DNA from: an uncultured Lachnospiraceae bacterium | GTDB taxonomy: Bacteria; Bacillota; Clostridia; Lachnospirales; Lachnospiraceae | Length of the DNA stretch: 10,498 bases | Assembly: GCA_902797015.1 (NCBI GenBank) | Contig: CADBRG010000131.1 | Span: 1-10,498 of the forward strand | Direction of reading: 5' to 3' | In this document: positions 1 through 6,985 of the stretch, piece after piece | Position numbering within the stretch: position 1 is the stretch's first letter | How the letters are laid out: every line of letters starts with the position of its first letter | Position numbers and translations under genes: made by a program | Notes under the pieces: generated by a model | What the model was told of the DNA's origin: nothing | The model's input: only the letters and a program-made list of their open reading frames with translations | Database searches by the model: none

Positions 1-207
1 ACTGTCTTCGCAAACACCGGAAAGCAGATATTCCGGTGTAACCTCAAGCGCAGCACAGATCGCCATGATCTTCTCTGATCCGGGATTGGTGTTTTTCTTT
101 CTCCAGTCACTGATCGTTGTCGTCGCGATCCCTGTTCGCTTTGAAAACTCTACCTGCGTCATTTTCTTTTCTTCCAGAAGATAAAAAATCCGTTGGCCTA
201 CTGTCAT
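1..207 (-). CDS. XRE-family helix-turn-helix transcriptional regulator, C-terminus cut by the window edge
   Basis: A DNA-binding regulator, seen for its first 69 residues before the gene leaves the left edge. The start ATG is at 207-205; it is preceded by a purine-rich AAAGGCGG ribosome site about 8 bases upstream. Residues about 16-57 form a typical five-helix Cro/CI (HTH_3) fold: MTQVEFSKRTGI, then the recognition-helix region ATTTISDWRKKNTNP, then the MAICAALEVTPEYLL ending that is common in Clostridia. What follows the HTH is unknown, so it may be a small repressor or a longer two-domain protein. It has its own strong promoter (about 244-272) and a pair of direct repeats around it, which suggests autoregulation. 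It sits behind the terminator of the sugar operon and therefore is probably a separate transcription unit. The family is clear; target genes cannot be told from the sequence. Confidence 0.9.
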   Translation of the reverse strand, partial: MTVGQRIFYLLEEKKMTQVEFSKRTGIATTTISDWRKKNTNPGSEKIMAICAALEVTPEYLLSGVCEDS

Positions 208-225
208 ATGCGCACCGCCTTTCTG

Positions 226-278
226 ATATCGTCATTTACGGATAGTATATCTCCCAAAACATATATCGTCAATTGCGG
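226..278 (-). repeat. Pair of 16-bp direct repeats flanking the XRE promoter, likely operator
   Basis: Two near-identical 16-mers lie in the same orientation, 37 bp apart start to start. On the plus strand they read atatcgtcatttacgg (226-241) and atatcgtcaattgcgg (263-278), matching at 14 of 16 positions. One covers the -35 box and the other covers the predicted transcription start. This placement is what a repressor operator would have. The natural candidate binder is the XRE protein encoded immediately downstream; that link is inference. Confidence 0.6.
244..272 (-). promoter_or_regulatory. Sigma-70/SigA-type promoter of the XRE regulator gene
   Basis: On the minus strand a TTGACG box (272-267) is followed by exactly 17 bases and a TATACT box (249-244). 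This is close to the housekeeping sigma consensus. The start codon of the XRE gene lies 36 bases below the -10 box, leaving room for a leader of about 30 bases. The direct repeats at 263-278 and 226-241 overlap the -35 box and the expected transcription start, respectively. Confidence 0.8.
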
Positions 279-301
279 ATTCATGACAATTTAGTCCAAA
301 C

Positions 302-344
302 AATAAAAATGGAACCGACCATATTTGTTATGATCGGTTCCATT
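302..344 (-). terminator. Rho-independent terminator closing the eight-gene sugar operon
   Basis: On the minus strand the arm at 344-330 and the arm at 322-308 pair over 15 bp with a single G-U wobble around a 7-base loop. The stem is followed by TTTTTATTG. It begins 17 bases after the stop codon of the ROK kinase gene. The plus-strand reading has no T-run after the stem, so it acts for minus-strand transcripts only. Confidence 0.92.
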
Positions 345-361
345 GATTACATGAAAAGTTT

Positions 362-1300
362 TTACAGCACCAGTTTTACCGCACCGTACATGCCGGCATC
401 GTTGCCAAGCTGTGCGAGTGTAAATGCTGCCTGTCTGGAAGCATGGAAAGCATTCTCTGTGAAATGCTTTGCGATCGTATCCAGCAGGATCTGTCCCGCT
501 TTGGAAACACCGCCGCCAATGACATAGACTTCCGGATCTACCACACAGGAGATATAGGAAAGTGCCATTCCAAGAAGATCTCCCGCAGTTTCGACCACTT
601 CGATTGCCAATGCATCACCCTGTCTTGCCGCATCGAAGATCTCTTTTGAGGAGAGATACTGTACGCTCCGAAGTGCGGAAGGACGTTCATCCTCTGAGAG
701 AAGCTTCTGTGCCATGCGGACGATTCCCGTCGCCGAAGCATACTGCTCCAGACATCCTGCCTTACCGCATCCACAGACTGCTGTCTCTGTCTTTGAGACT
801 TTGATGTGACCGATCTCACCGCCGGCACCAAAAGAACCTGCGACGATCTTGCCGTCTACGATGATGCCGCCACCGACACCTGTTCCGAGTGTGACCATGA
901 CGACATTCTTATGGCCTTTGCCGCCGCCCTGCCACATCTCGCCGAGTGCTGCAACATTCGCGTCATTTCCGGCCTTGATGTTCTCGATGCCGGTCAATGC
1001 TGTCATCTCGTCCGCGACATTGAATACGCCCCAGCCAAGATTCACACATTTGTTAACGACCTTTTCTCCAAGGACCGGTCCCGGGATTCCCATGCCGATA
1101 CCTTCAATGTCCTCTGCACCGATTTCTCTCTCCGCCAGTTCTGCCTTGACTGCTTCCGCAATGTCCGTAAGGATCTGGCTGCCGCCATCATCCGTTCTGG
1201 TCGGGATCTCCCACTTCTTCAGAAGTGTGCCGGTTGTCTCGAAAAAACCAATCTTAACGGTCGTTCCGCCGATATCAATTCCAAATGCATATGGTTTCAT
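362..1300 (-). CDS. ROK-family sugar kinase, probable glucokinase
   Basis: A cytoplasmic kinase of 312 residues, the usual ROK length, expected to phosphorylate a free hexose (most often glucose to glucose 6-phosphate) with ATP. The phosphate-binding motif DIGGT is at residues 9-13. The catalytic aspartate is D113 in GNDAN. A glycine-rich LGTGVGGG lies at 138-145, the substrate motif EIGH at 162-165, and the zinc motif CGCGKAGCLE at 176-185 (H165, C176, C178, C183). IGGGVS at 261-266 is the second nucleotide-binding segment. All signature residues are present, so it should be active. The start is supported by a GGAGAG ribosome site. It is the last gene of the operon, 14 bases after the oxidoreductase gene and just before the terminator. 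In this setting it would trap the sugar released from a glycoside. Exact sugar specificity (glucose, mannose, allose, others) cannot be fixed from motifs alone. Confidence 0.9.
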   Translation of the reverse strand: MKPYAFGIDIGGTTVKIGFFETTGTLLKKWEIPTRTDDGGSQILTDIAEAVKAELAEREIGAEDIEGIGMGIPGPVLGEKVVNKCVNLGWGVFNVADEMTALTGIENIKAGNDANVAALGEMWQGGGKGHKNVVMVTLGTGVGGGIIVDGKIVAGSFGAGGEIGHIKVSKTETAVCGCGKAGCLEQYASATGIVRMAQKLLSEDERPSALRSVQYLSSKEIFDAARQGDALAIEVVETAGDLLGMALSYISCVVDPEVYVIGGGVSKAGQILLDTIAKHFTENAFHASRQAAFTLAQLGNDAGMYGAVKLVL

Positions 1301-1314
1301 GCTTTTCTCTCCGC

Positions 1315-2385
1315 TTACTCAAAGTCAATTGACTTGCCTGTGCGTCCGGATTCTCTGACTGCGTTCATCAGTGCCAGCACACGTCTGGTCTCCGGGATCT
1401 TTACCAGGAACTCTTCTTCGCCAAAGTATGCGTTGTAGTAGTTCCTGAAGTAATCTTCATGCTTTGTATCAACCTTTGGCAGCTCTTCTGTCAGGATCTT
1501 GCCTTCCTGTGGCGGTCCGAACGATCTTGTCGGGCCTGCTGCCGTCATCGTGCGCTTTCCGCCAACGTTTTTGAGTAGAGAGGAGGTCCGGACGATCTTG
1601 CCTTCCGGGAAGAATCCGTCAACGTATGCGCTTCCCTTGTCACCTGCGATATGCCAGTGACGCTCGAACCACTTATCCTGCGGCTTGTCTGCCAGATAAT
1701 AGGTTCCCAGTTCTACCACTGCCGTGATGTTGTTGTCAAACTTTAACATGATGTTGAAGTAGTCATCGACCTCTTCGTTGATGACGTTTCTGATGTCCGC
1801 GAATACGCTCTTGATCTTTGCGCCAGGCATCATCCAGAGTACCTGGTCTAAAAGATGTACGCCCCAGTCATACAGCATGCCGCCGCCTTCGCTTACCAGC
1901 ACATGCCAGTCATGCATGTTTCCGTTGTATCCATAAAGCTGGTTCTTGATCGCATAGACATTGCCGAGTGTGCCCTGATCGAACACTTCCTTCATCGTAC
2001 GGAAGTCAAGGTCATATCTTCTCTGATGATGTACGGTAAATTTCACGCCGCACTCATCCGTTACCTTTACCATGTCATCAAGCTCTTCTAAGCTCATCGC
2101 GACCGGTTTCTCGCAGATGATGTCTTTTCCGGCTCTTGCCGCCTGGCAGACCAGGTCATGATGCTGGTTGTTGTTTGCAACGATCAGTACCACATCGACT
2201 TCCGGATCGTTCATCAGCTCTTCATTGGATGCGTAGCGCTTCTCGCCTTCGAATACATCCTCTAACTGTGTTGGATCGATATCTGAGATACCGACTACGC
2301 GGAAGCCCTCTAACTGTGACAGCATTTTTTCATGTTCATGGCCCATAAATCCGTGGCCGATGATTCCGATTCCGATCTCTTTCAT
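1315..2385 (-). CDS. Gfo/Idh/MocA-family NAD(P)-dependent oxidoreductase (second copy in the operon)
   Basis: A 356-residue cytoplasmic dehydrogenase. An N-terminal Rossmann fold carries GHGFMG at 10-15, SDID at 34-37 after the second strand (typical of NAD preference), and the family motif CEKPV at 91-95, whose lysine K93 is catalytic. The C-terminal alpha/beta domain has HQRRYD at 120-125 and GGGMLYDWGVHLLD at 167-180, giving the usual D173/H177 catalytic pair. Members oxidise or reduce a sugar hydroxyl or keto group, often at C3 of a pyranose. The ribosome site AGGAGAG is well placed. It lies 21 bases downstream of the second isomerase and 14 bases upstream of the kinase, so these three probably form one functional step series. 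I infer that it reduces an oxo-sugar released by the upstream deglycosylation enzymes, or oxidises a second class of glycoside. It is clearly different from the other family member at 5829-6947, so this is not a recent duplication. Confidence 0.88.
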   Translation of the reverse strand: MKEIGIGIIGHGFMGHEHEKMLSQLEGFRVVGISDIDPTQLEDVFEGEKRYASNEELMNDPEVDVVLIVANNNQHHDLVCQAARAGKDIICEKPVAMSLEELDDMVKVTDECGVKFTVHHQRRYDLDFRTMKEVFDQGTLGNVYAIKNQLYGYNGNMHDWHVLVSEGGGMLYDWGVHLLDQVLWMMPGAKIKSVFADIRNVINEEVDDYFNIMLKFDNNITAVVELGTYYLADKPQDKWFERHWHIAGDKGSAYVDGFFPEGKIVRTSSLLKNVGGKRTMTAAGPTRSFGPPQEGKILTEELPKVDTKHEDYFRNYYNAYFGEEEFLVKIPETRRVLALMNAVRESGRTGKSIDFE

Positions 2386-2406
2386 GTTGTCTCTCCTTAT
2401 GAATGA

Positions 2407-3321
2407 TTAGATCACAAAGTTTCTTAAGTATTTCACACTGAGTCTGACCGCATTCTTCGCATCTTCAAGACTGCCTTCAAATGCCTTGTCTTCTACCTCA
2501 ATGCAGGTATAGCCTGTGTAACCGATATCCGTCAGGGCTGATACATATCTTCCCCAGTCCACGTCGCCGAGGCCCGGAAGCTTCGGGCTCATGTACTCTA
2601 ACGGGTATGCCATCACGCCCACATCCGCCAGCTTGTCTGCATAGACTTTGATGTCTTTGTAATGTACGTGGAAGATCTTGTCTTTGAACTCGTACAGCGG
2701 CTTGATGTAATCGATCTGCTGCCATACGAAATGGGAAGGATCATAATTGATGCCGAAGTTGTCATAAGGCAAAATCTCAAAGATCTTCCTCCAATTTGAC
2801 GGTGTGGTCATGATGTTCTGTCCGCCCGGCCATTCATCCTTTGTGAACAGCATCGGGCAGTTCTCGATCGCGATCCGCACGCCTTTTTCCTTTGCGTGGT
2901 CTAAGATCGGCGGCCATACCTCTTTAACGATCTCGAGATTCTCTTCTACGGTCTTATCCGGCACACGGCCAAGGAAGGTCGTTACCATGTTGACACCGAG
3001 CATCGCGGATGCGTCGATCAGCGTGTGGATGTGATCGATGTACATCTGGCGTTTCTCGAGATCAGGATCGAGTGTGTTCGGATAGTAGGCAAGGGAGGAG
3101 ATCTCTACGCCCTTACTCTCGCAGTATGCAAGGATCTCCTTTGCCTTTTCTTTGGTCAGTGCCGCTGCATCGATATGGCTGACGCCGGCATATCTTCTCT
3201 TTGCACCAAAGTTTGGCCAGCAGGCCACTTCCAGGCATTCGATGCCGGTTTCTGCCGCGAAATCCACGGTCTCTTCAAATGTCATTCCTTCACAGATTGC
3301 TGTGATCAGTCCTAATTTCAT
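2407..3321 (-). CDS. Sugar phosphate isomerase/epimerase-like TIM barrel (xylose isomerase-like, AP_endonuc_2)
   Basis: A 304-residue metal-dependent TIM barrel of the xylose isomerase-like superfamily (relatives include IolE, IolI and ketose 3-epimerases). Likely metal ligands are visible at the ends of barrel strands: E153 in AIENCP, D194 in NYDPSH, H220 in FHVHYKD and E275 in CIEVED. The complete set argues for an active enzyme. No signal peptide is seen, so it is cytoplasmic. The start is preceded by a GAGAGGTG ribosome site. It stands 44 bases after the flavoprotein gene and 21 bases before the second Gfo/Idh/MocA gene. Known pairs of this kind act on 3-oxo-sugars or on inositols. Here I infer isomerisation, epimerisation or beta-elimination/hydration of an oxo-sugar intermediate. 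Unlike the barrel at 4788-5798, it has no small partner protein next to it, so a C-glycoside deglycosidase role is less likely. The precise substrate is unknown. Confidence 0.82.
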   Translation of the reverse strand: MKLGLITAICEGMTFEETVDFAAETGIECLEVACWPNFGAKRRYAGVSHIDAAALTKEKAKEILAYCESKGVEISSLAYYPNTLDPDLEKRQMYIDHIHTLIDASAMLGVNMVTTFLGRVPDKTVEENLEIVKEVWPPILDHAKEKGVRIAIENCPMLFTKDEWPGGQNIMTTPSNWRKIFEILPYDNFGINYDPSHFVWQQIDYIKPLYEFKDKIFHVHYKDIKVYADKLADVGVMAYPLEYMSPKLPGLGDVDWGRYVSALTDIGYTGYTCIEVEDKAFEGSLEDAKNAVRLSVKYLRNFVI

Positions 3322-3365
3322 CGTCTTTCACCTCTCATTTTTGCAGTGGCACGGTTTTCAGTTAC

Positions 3366-4328
3366 TTATTTTGCCGGATAGTTTTTATACGGCTCAAGCA
3401 GTTCTTTTAAGTTCGGGATCTGGCCTGGTCCGACTGCCTGTGTTTTGATTTCTGTAGAATGCTCCAGCTTTCCTGCCCAGCGCAGACGGGAACGGTTCTG
3501 CTGTGCTTCAGAGAAGTCTGCCTGGATCTTTCCGTCTACCATCTTGATGCTTGCTTCGATACCGCAAACCGGACATTCTACTACGGAACGATCCTCTGAG
3601 AAGGACAGGAAGTTGCAATGGCATACCGGGCAGATTCCCTGCTCTGTTCCACGCCATTTGGTACGCTCTTCCTCTGTTTCCGCAGCCAGTGCTGCAGCAA
3701 CGTTTTCTCCCATCAGATGCATGCGCTCCATCTGCGGTGCATTGCCGAGCACATGCTCACATCCCATTGCACCGTAGTATTCATGCATATCGATCACATC
3801 GATTCCCATTGACATTGTGATCTCATACATGACAGGAAGCATAAATGCCATCCAGTTCTTTGTCATCGCGCCGCCGACTGAGATCAGCGCACCGACACGC
3901 TTCTTAAAGCTTCTGACATCCGGAAGGTCAGCCGGATCTTTTCCTGCAGCCAGACCTTCTTCGTACGTCGCCTTGCGGAAAGTAATATCATGTGACGGTC
4001 CGATTCTGTCACAAACTGTCTTGAAGCGGCCTGTCGGGCTTGTCTCATAAGCCGGGCAGCCGACAACCAGCGCATCACACTCCATCAGTGCCTCATCCAG
4101 GATGTGGAAATCATCCTTGATCGGACAGCCGCCTTTGCCACGGCCTGTTGTCATGCCGACAACGCAGGAGATGCATCCTGTGCAGGGTTTGATGTCCATG
4201 CTGTCTACATGCAGGAACTGTACTTCATGTCCCTGTTTTTCACAGTCCATCAGTACGGTCTTTACCATGACGTCTGTATTGCTGTTTTTTCTGCCGAATG
4301 ACAGACCCAATACTTTTTTCTTTTCCAT
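3366..4328 (-). CDS. NADPH-dependent FMN reductase/flavodoxin-fold protein with C-terminal zinc ribbon
   Basis: A 320-residue two-part protein. Residues about 4-200 form a flavodoxin-like FMN-binding fold: KVLGLSFGRKNSNT at 5-18 is the phosphate-binding loop of FMN_red/iron-sulfur flavoprotein relatives, and CPAYETSPTG at 91-100 is the second flavin-binding loop. A CTGCISC cluster (C49, C52, C55) plus C68 in GGCPIKDDF matches the cysteine pattern of iron-sulfur flavoproteins and related oxidoreductases. Residues about 233-255 hold a second four-cysteine set (CPVC at 233-236 and CPVC at 252-255), a zinc-ribbon or rubredoxin-like knuckle. The tail (about 256-320) is not recognised. It would pass electrons between NAD(P)H, flavin and a substrate or partner. 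The weak AGGA ribosome site sits about 10 bases before the ATG and the 56-base gap upstream is the widest in the operon, so it may be expressed below its neighbours. Its role in glycoside use is unknown; reduction of the aglycone or cofactor recycling are options. Confidence 0.78.
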   Translation of the reverse strand: MEKKKVLGLSFGRKNSNTDVMVKTVLMDCEKQGHEVQFLHVDSMDIKPCTGCISCVVGMTTGRGKGGCPIKDDFHILDEALMECDALVVGCPAYETSPTGRFKTVCDRIGPSHDITFRKATYEEGLAAGKDPADLPDVRSFKKRVGALISVGGAMTKNWMAFMLPVMYEITMSMGIDVIDMHEYYGAMGCEHVLGNAPQMERMHLMGENVAAALAAETEEERTKWRGTEQGICPVCHCNFLSFSEDRSVVECPVCGIEASIKMVDGKIQADFSEAQQNRSRLRWAGKLEHSTEIKTQAVGPGQIPNLKELLEPYKNYPAK

Positions 4329-4352
4329 TATACTATATCCTCATATACATGA

Positions 4353-4380
4353 AACCGATACTTTTCGTATTCATCCGGTT
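4353..4380 (-). other. Possible intercistronic bulged hairpin between the deglycosidase beta and flavoprotein genes
   Basis: In the 56-base gap the minus strand can pair AACCG (4380-4376) with CGGTT (4357-4353), and ATAC (4370-4367) with GTAT (4361-4358), around a GAAAA loop and a 5-base one-sided bulge. No T-run follows, so it is not a terminator. It could be an mRNA processing or stability element that sets the relative level of the genes on either side, but a short fold like this may also arise by chance. Confidence 0.3.
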
Positions 4381-4384
4381 GTTT

Positions 4385-4777
4385 TTAAGCAATCTCTACT
4401 TCCCGCTCTTTGATTCCTTCAAGCGGCACCGGAATGTATGCGGTTCTGGTCGCAACGGTCAGTTTTACCTTGTGGGTTCCTTTGGAGAGGCCGCCTTCTT
4501 TTAATACGCGAACATACAACGGCTCGCCATATTCCCATTTATAAGTGGTTACTGTCTCTGCCTCTTTGAGTGTGAACCAGTCTTCCTGATCCAGAGAGAT
4601 CCGGATATCTTCTGCCGGCACTTCTTCTCCGTCAGCAGCAACCTTTACATATTCCACCATGGAAAGCGGGATGCCTCTGTAATAGGTGATGTTAGTCTTC
4701 ATCTCATATCCGATGACATTGCCGTTCTCTTCTACATTTTTGCAGCTGTCTGCGATAAATACATTATTATCAAACAT
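4385..4777 (-). CDS. C-glycoside deglycosidase beta subunit-like protein (DgpB/DfgB type, formerly DUF6379)
   Basis: A 130-residue soluble, beta-rich protein with no catalytic motif of its own and no signal peptide. Its pattern (MFDNNVF start, KNVEENGNVIGYE, then the conserved YYRGIPLSMVE at about 32-42, VAADGEEVP at 46-54, and a late GTHKVKLTV strand) resembles the small subunit of bacterial C-glycoside deglycosidases. In those enzymes the small subunit binds the TIM-barrel subunit and helps form the active site. The gene starts 10 bases after the TIM-barrel gene, and its ribosome site AGGAGGG (4789-4783) overlaps that gene's TAG stop codon, so the two are probably translationally coupled and made in equal amounts. 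This fits a heteromeric complex. The assignment rests on my recollection of family sequence features plus gene order, without an alignment. The alternative is an uncharacterised partner of another isomerase-like lyase. Confidence 0.75.
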   Translation of the reverse strand: MFDNNVFIADSCKNVEENGNVIGYEMKTNITYYRGIPLSMVEYVKVAADGEEVPAEDIRISLDQEDWFTLKEAETVTTYKWEYGEPLYVRVLKEGGLSKGTHKVKLTVATRTAYIPVPLEGIKEREVEIA

Positions 4778-4782
4778 GACGT

Positions 4783-4789
4783 CCCTCCT
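4783..4789 (-). promoter_or_regulatory. Ribosome binding site overlapping the upstream stop codon (alpha/beta subunit coupling)
   Basis: The sequence AGGAGGG, read on the minus strand, shares its first two bases with the TAG stop (4790-4788) of the TIM-barrel gene and lies 5 bases before the ATG of the 130-residue gene. A ribosome ending the first gene would be positioned to start the second. Confidence 0.75.
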
Positions 4790-5798
4790 ATCCGTAGATT
4801 TCCTTCAGGCATTTCTGAATGTATGCCTGCTGCATTGCTACCTGCTTCTTCTCCTGCATCGGGGTTCCCGGAAGTGTGAACCGGTTGCCTTCATACTCTG
4901 TGGAAACATAACCATGATAATCATGCTCATGCAGGTACTGAAGCAGTGCTTTGTAATCCATAGAATACTCCGGACCTTCTTCTGTCATCTCGAACAGTTT
5001 GAAGTGGAAGTGATAGATGTACGGCATGTACTCATCCAGAACTTCGAACGGAAGGTTCTCATATCCGTCGCAAAGCGGTACAAACATTTTATCATGCTCA
5101 GTCTGGCATGCTGCTTCCAGTTCCGGCGGATACTGGAAATGATTCTCAAGGAGTACTGCATGCAGATCTGTTCCTTTTTCAAACAGGGTATCGATATAAT
5201 CGAATACCTGCGGGCTGGTACCGTTGTTGGTCTCATATGCTCTTACCACACGCGGGAAACGGCGGCAGAAGATACCTGTATCGATGACGATGCCGGCATA
5301 TTTGGAATCCAGACGTTTTACCTCATCCAGGAATTCCTTGGTTGCCTGTACATCAAATGCCATTGCTGCATGTACTTCGATTGCCAGTGCCACATCATAT
5401 TTCTCACAAACCGGCATCAACGGTTCCAATACCCAGTACGGTACCATGGATACCAGACGGATCAGATGGATGCCCATCTTATGTGCCTGGATGATCTCAG
5501 CTGTCAGCAGCTCGATGCATTCCTTTTTGGTAAGTGTACGGTTTTTGTAAAGATTTGTGTTCAGGAAAACATCTGCGATAACCGGTGTAAGGCTTGTCTC
5601 TTCTACAAGCTTATTCCAGTTCGCGATTTCCTCATCGCTAGCATAAGGTGATCCCTTGATCATCTGATCCGGCAGGATTTCAACACCCTCTGCGCCCTGT
5701 TCTTTTACGAAGTGCATGATATCCGACAGGCTCATGCGTTTGTTTAAGTATTCATCCTGCAGGCTGTACAGGCTGACACAAGCTTTGATATCCGACAT
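4788..5798 (-). CDS. C-glycoside deglycosidase alpha subunit-like TIM barrel (DgpC/DfgA type)
   Basis: A 336-residue cytoplasmic TIM barrel of the xylose isomerase-like superfamily. Candidate Mn2+ ligands are E141 in AIEVHA, D173 in VIDTGIF, H265 in YHFHFKLFEM and E301 in STEYEGNR; H143 near the first ligand is a candidate general base. In the known DgpC/DfgA/CarC-type enzymes this subunit, with its small partner, cleaves the C-C bond between a 3-oxo-sugar and the aromatic aglycone by elimination. The immediate neighbours are the two other parts of that system: a DgpA-like oxidoreductase 30 bases upstream and the DgpB-like subunit 10 bases downstream. The start has a GGAGG ribosome site 7 bases away. 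The features GVEILPDQ at 38-45 and YEGNRFTLPGTPMQEKKQVA near the C-terminus differ from ordinary ketose epimerases. Alternatives are an O-glycoside beta-eliminating enzyme of the same family or an ordinary isomerase. The substrate cannot be read from sequence alone. Confidence 0.78.
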   Translation of the reverse strand: MSDIKACVSLYSLQDEYLNKRMSLSDIMHFVKEQGAEGVEILPDQMIKGSPYASDEEIANWNKLVEETSLTPVIADVFLNTNLYKNRTLTKKECIELLTAEIIQAHKMGIHLIRLVSMVPYWVLEPLMPVCEKYDVALAIEVHAAMAFDVQATKEFLDEVKRLDSKYAGIVIDTGIFCRRFPRVVRAYETNNGTSPQVFDYIDTLFEKGTDLHAVLLENHFQYPPELEAACQTEHDKMFVPLCDGYENLPFEVLDEYMPYIYHFHFKLFEMTEEGPEYSMDYKALLQYLHEHDYHGYVSTEYEGNRFTLPGTPMQEKKQVAMQQAYIQKCLKEIYG

Positions 5799-5828
5799 AA
5801 TTAAACCTCCGTCCCATGTTCTATAATA

Positions 5829-6947
5829 TTACTGATTCAGCTTAACTTCTTTTCCTTCTCTTGCAGACTGATAGATCGCATCCAGAATCTGTGTTACAGT
5901 GAATGCCTGCTCCGGTTTTACGAGCGGCTCTGTATCATTCAGGATCGCGTTCAGCCACTGCTCGCATTCCTTTACTTCCGGTGTGCCGCCTGTGCTGCCT
6001 TCGAAGAATGCGATCGCACCTGCATCGGAGATGTGCTCTTCTGTCAGAACACCGCCTGTGGTCTGGTTGAAGATCAGGTCATAGCCTTCCTGGCTCATGC
6101 CGCCGATCATCTCAGCACCTGCCTTGGTACCGCAAAGTGTGGTTGCAGCTTCTCTGGAATCTTTTACGTTCAGTGCCCATGAGGACTCCAGGAAGATTGT
6201 GGAACCGTCTTCCATCTTTATAAAACCGAATGCGGAATCTTCTACTTCATAGGTCTCCGGATCCCACGGTCCGAACATATTGCCTTCTGCTGCTTCCGGC
6301 AGATGACCGAGCTTTTCAAAAACAGAACCCATAACGGAAACCGGTTTGTAGTTGTCCATGCACCAGAGTGTGATGTCAAGTGCGTGTGTTCCGATGTCGA
6401 TCAGCGGACCGCCACCCTGTTTGGATTTATCCGGGAAAACACCCCATGTCGGAACGGCTCTTCTGCGGATCGCATGTGCTTTTGCGAAATAGATGTCACC
6501 AAGTTTGCCTTCATCACATGCACGCTTTAACATCTGAGCGTCTGTACGGAAACGGTTCTGGTAACCGATCGTGAACTTCTTACCGGACTTTTTCCATGCA
6601 TCCATCATCTTCTGTGCATCTTCTGTGGTTGCTGCCATCGGCTTCTCGCAGAGAACATGCTTGCCAGCCTCGAAAGCTGCTACAGTGATCGGGCAATGTG
6701 CTACGTTCGGTGTGCATACATGTACAACATCGATATCACCGTCTTTTAACAGCTCATTGTAGTCTTCATACACTTTTGCATCAGCTGTACCGTATTCTTT
6801 TGCTGCTTTCTCAGCTCTTTCTAAGATGATGTCGCAAAATGCTACGATCTCACATTTATCGCTCTGGGATTTTAATGCCGGCAGATGCTTCTGATTTGCG
6901 ATTCCGCCACAACCGATTACTGCTACCTGAAGTTTTCCGTTTTTCAT
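5829..6947 (-). CDS. Gfo/Idh/MocA-family oxidoreductase, DgpA-like (glycoside 3-dehydrogenase)
   Basis: A 372-residue cytoplasmic NAD(H)-dependent dehydrogenase. The Rossmann domain has VIGCGGIANQKHLPAL starting at residue 10, CDI at 38-40 at the end of the second strand, and CEKPMA at 100-105 with catalytic K102. The substrate domain has YQNRFR at 129-134 and PLIDIGTHALD at 181-191, giving the D184/H188 pair. The opening GCGGIANxKHLPAL and the CDIIxERAEKAAKEYG segment are what I recall of DgpA, which oxidises the C3 hydroxyl of the sugar in a C-glucoside, making the 3-oxo form needed for bond cleavage. It is followed directly by the deglycosidase-like alpha and beta genes and preceded by the transporter (38-base gap). 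The AGGAGGA ribosome site is strong. Family membership is certain; the DgpA role is inferred from similarity and gene order. Other sugar 3-dehydrogenase specificities are possible. Confidence 0.85.
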   Translation of the reverse strand: MKNGKLQVAVIGCGGIANQKHLPALKSQSDKCEIVAFCDIILERAEKAAKEYGTADAKVYEDYNELLKDGDIDVVHVCTPNVAHCPITVAAFEAGKHVLCEKPMAATTEDAQKMMDAWKKSGKKFTIGYQNRFRTDAQMLKRACDEGKLGDIYFAKAHAIRRRAVPTWGVFPDKSKQGGGPLIDIGTHALDITLWCMDNYKPVSVMGSVFEKLGHLPEAAEGNMFGPWDPETYEVEDSAFGFIKMEDGSTIFLESSWALNVKDSREAATTLCGTKAGAEMIGGMSQEGYDLIFNQTTGGVLTEEHISDAGAIAFFEGSTGGTPEVKECEQWLNAILNDTEPLVKPEQAFTVTQILDAIYQSAREGKEVKLNQ

Positions 6948-6985
6948 GGTGTTTTCCTCCTGTATAATTTAGCGTTTAGCTTCTT

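Noticed and set aside
806..1438. A 210-codon open frame on the plus strand
   Set aside because: It is antisense to the ROK kinase, whose catalytic and zinc motifs are all intact; the plus-strand translation resembles no family and lacks a start signal.
3322..3365. Possible internal promoter or terminator before the second isomerase
   Set aside because: The 44-base gap shows only a ribosome site; I see no hairpin with a T-run and no -35/-10 pair.
4686..5651. A 321-codon open frame on the plus strand
   Set aside because: It is antisense to the well-supported TIM-barrel and 130-residue genes, has no ribosome site, and its translation shows Cys/Ile/His-rich composition typical of an antisense shadow.
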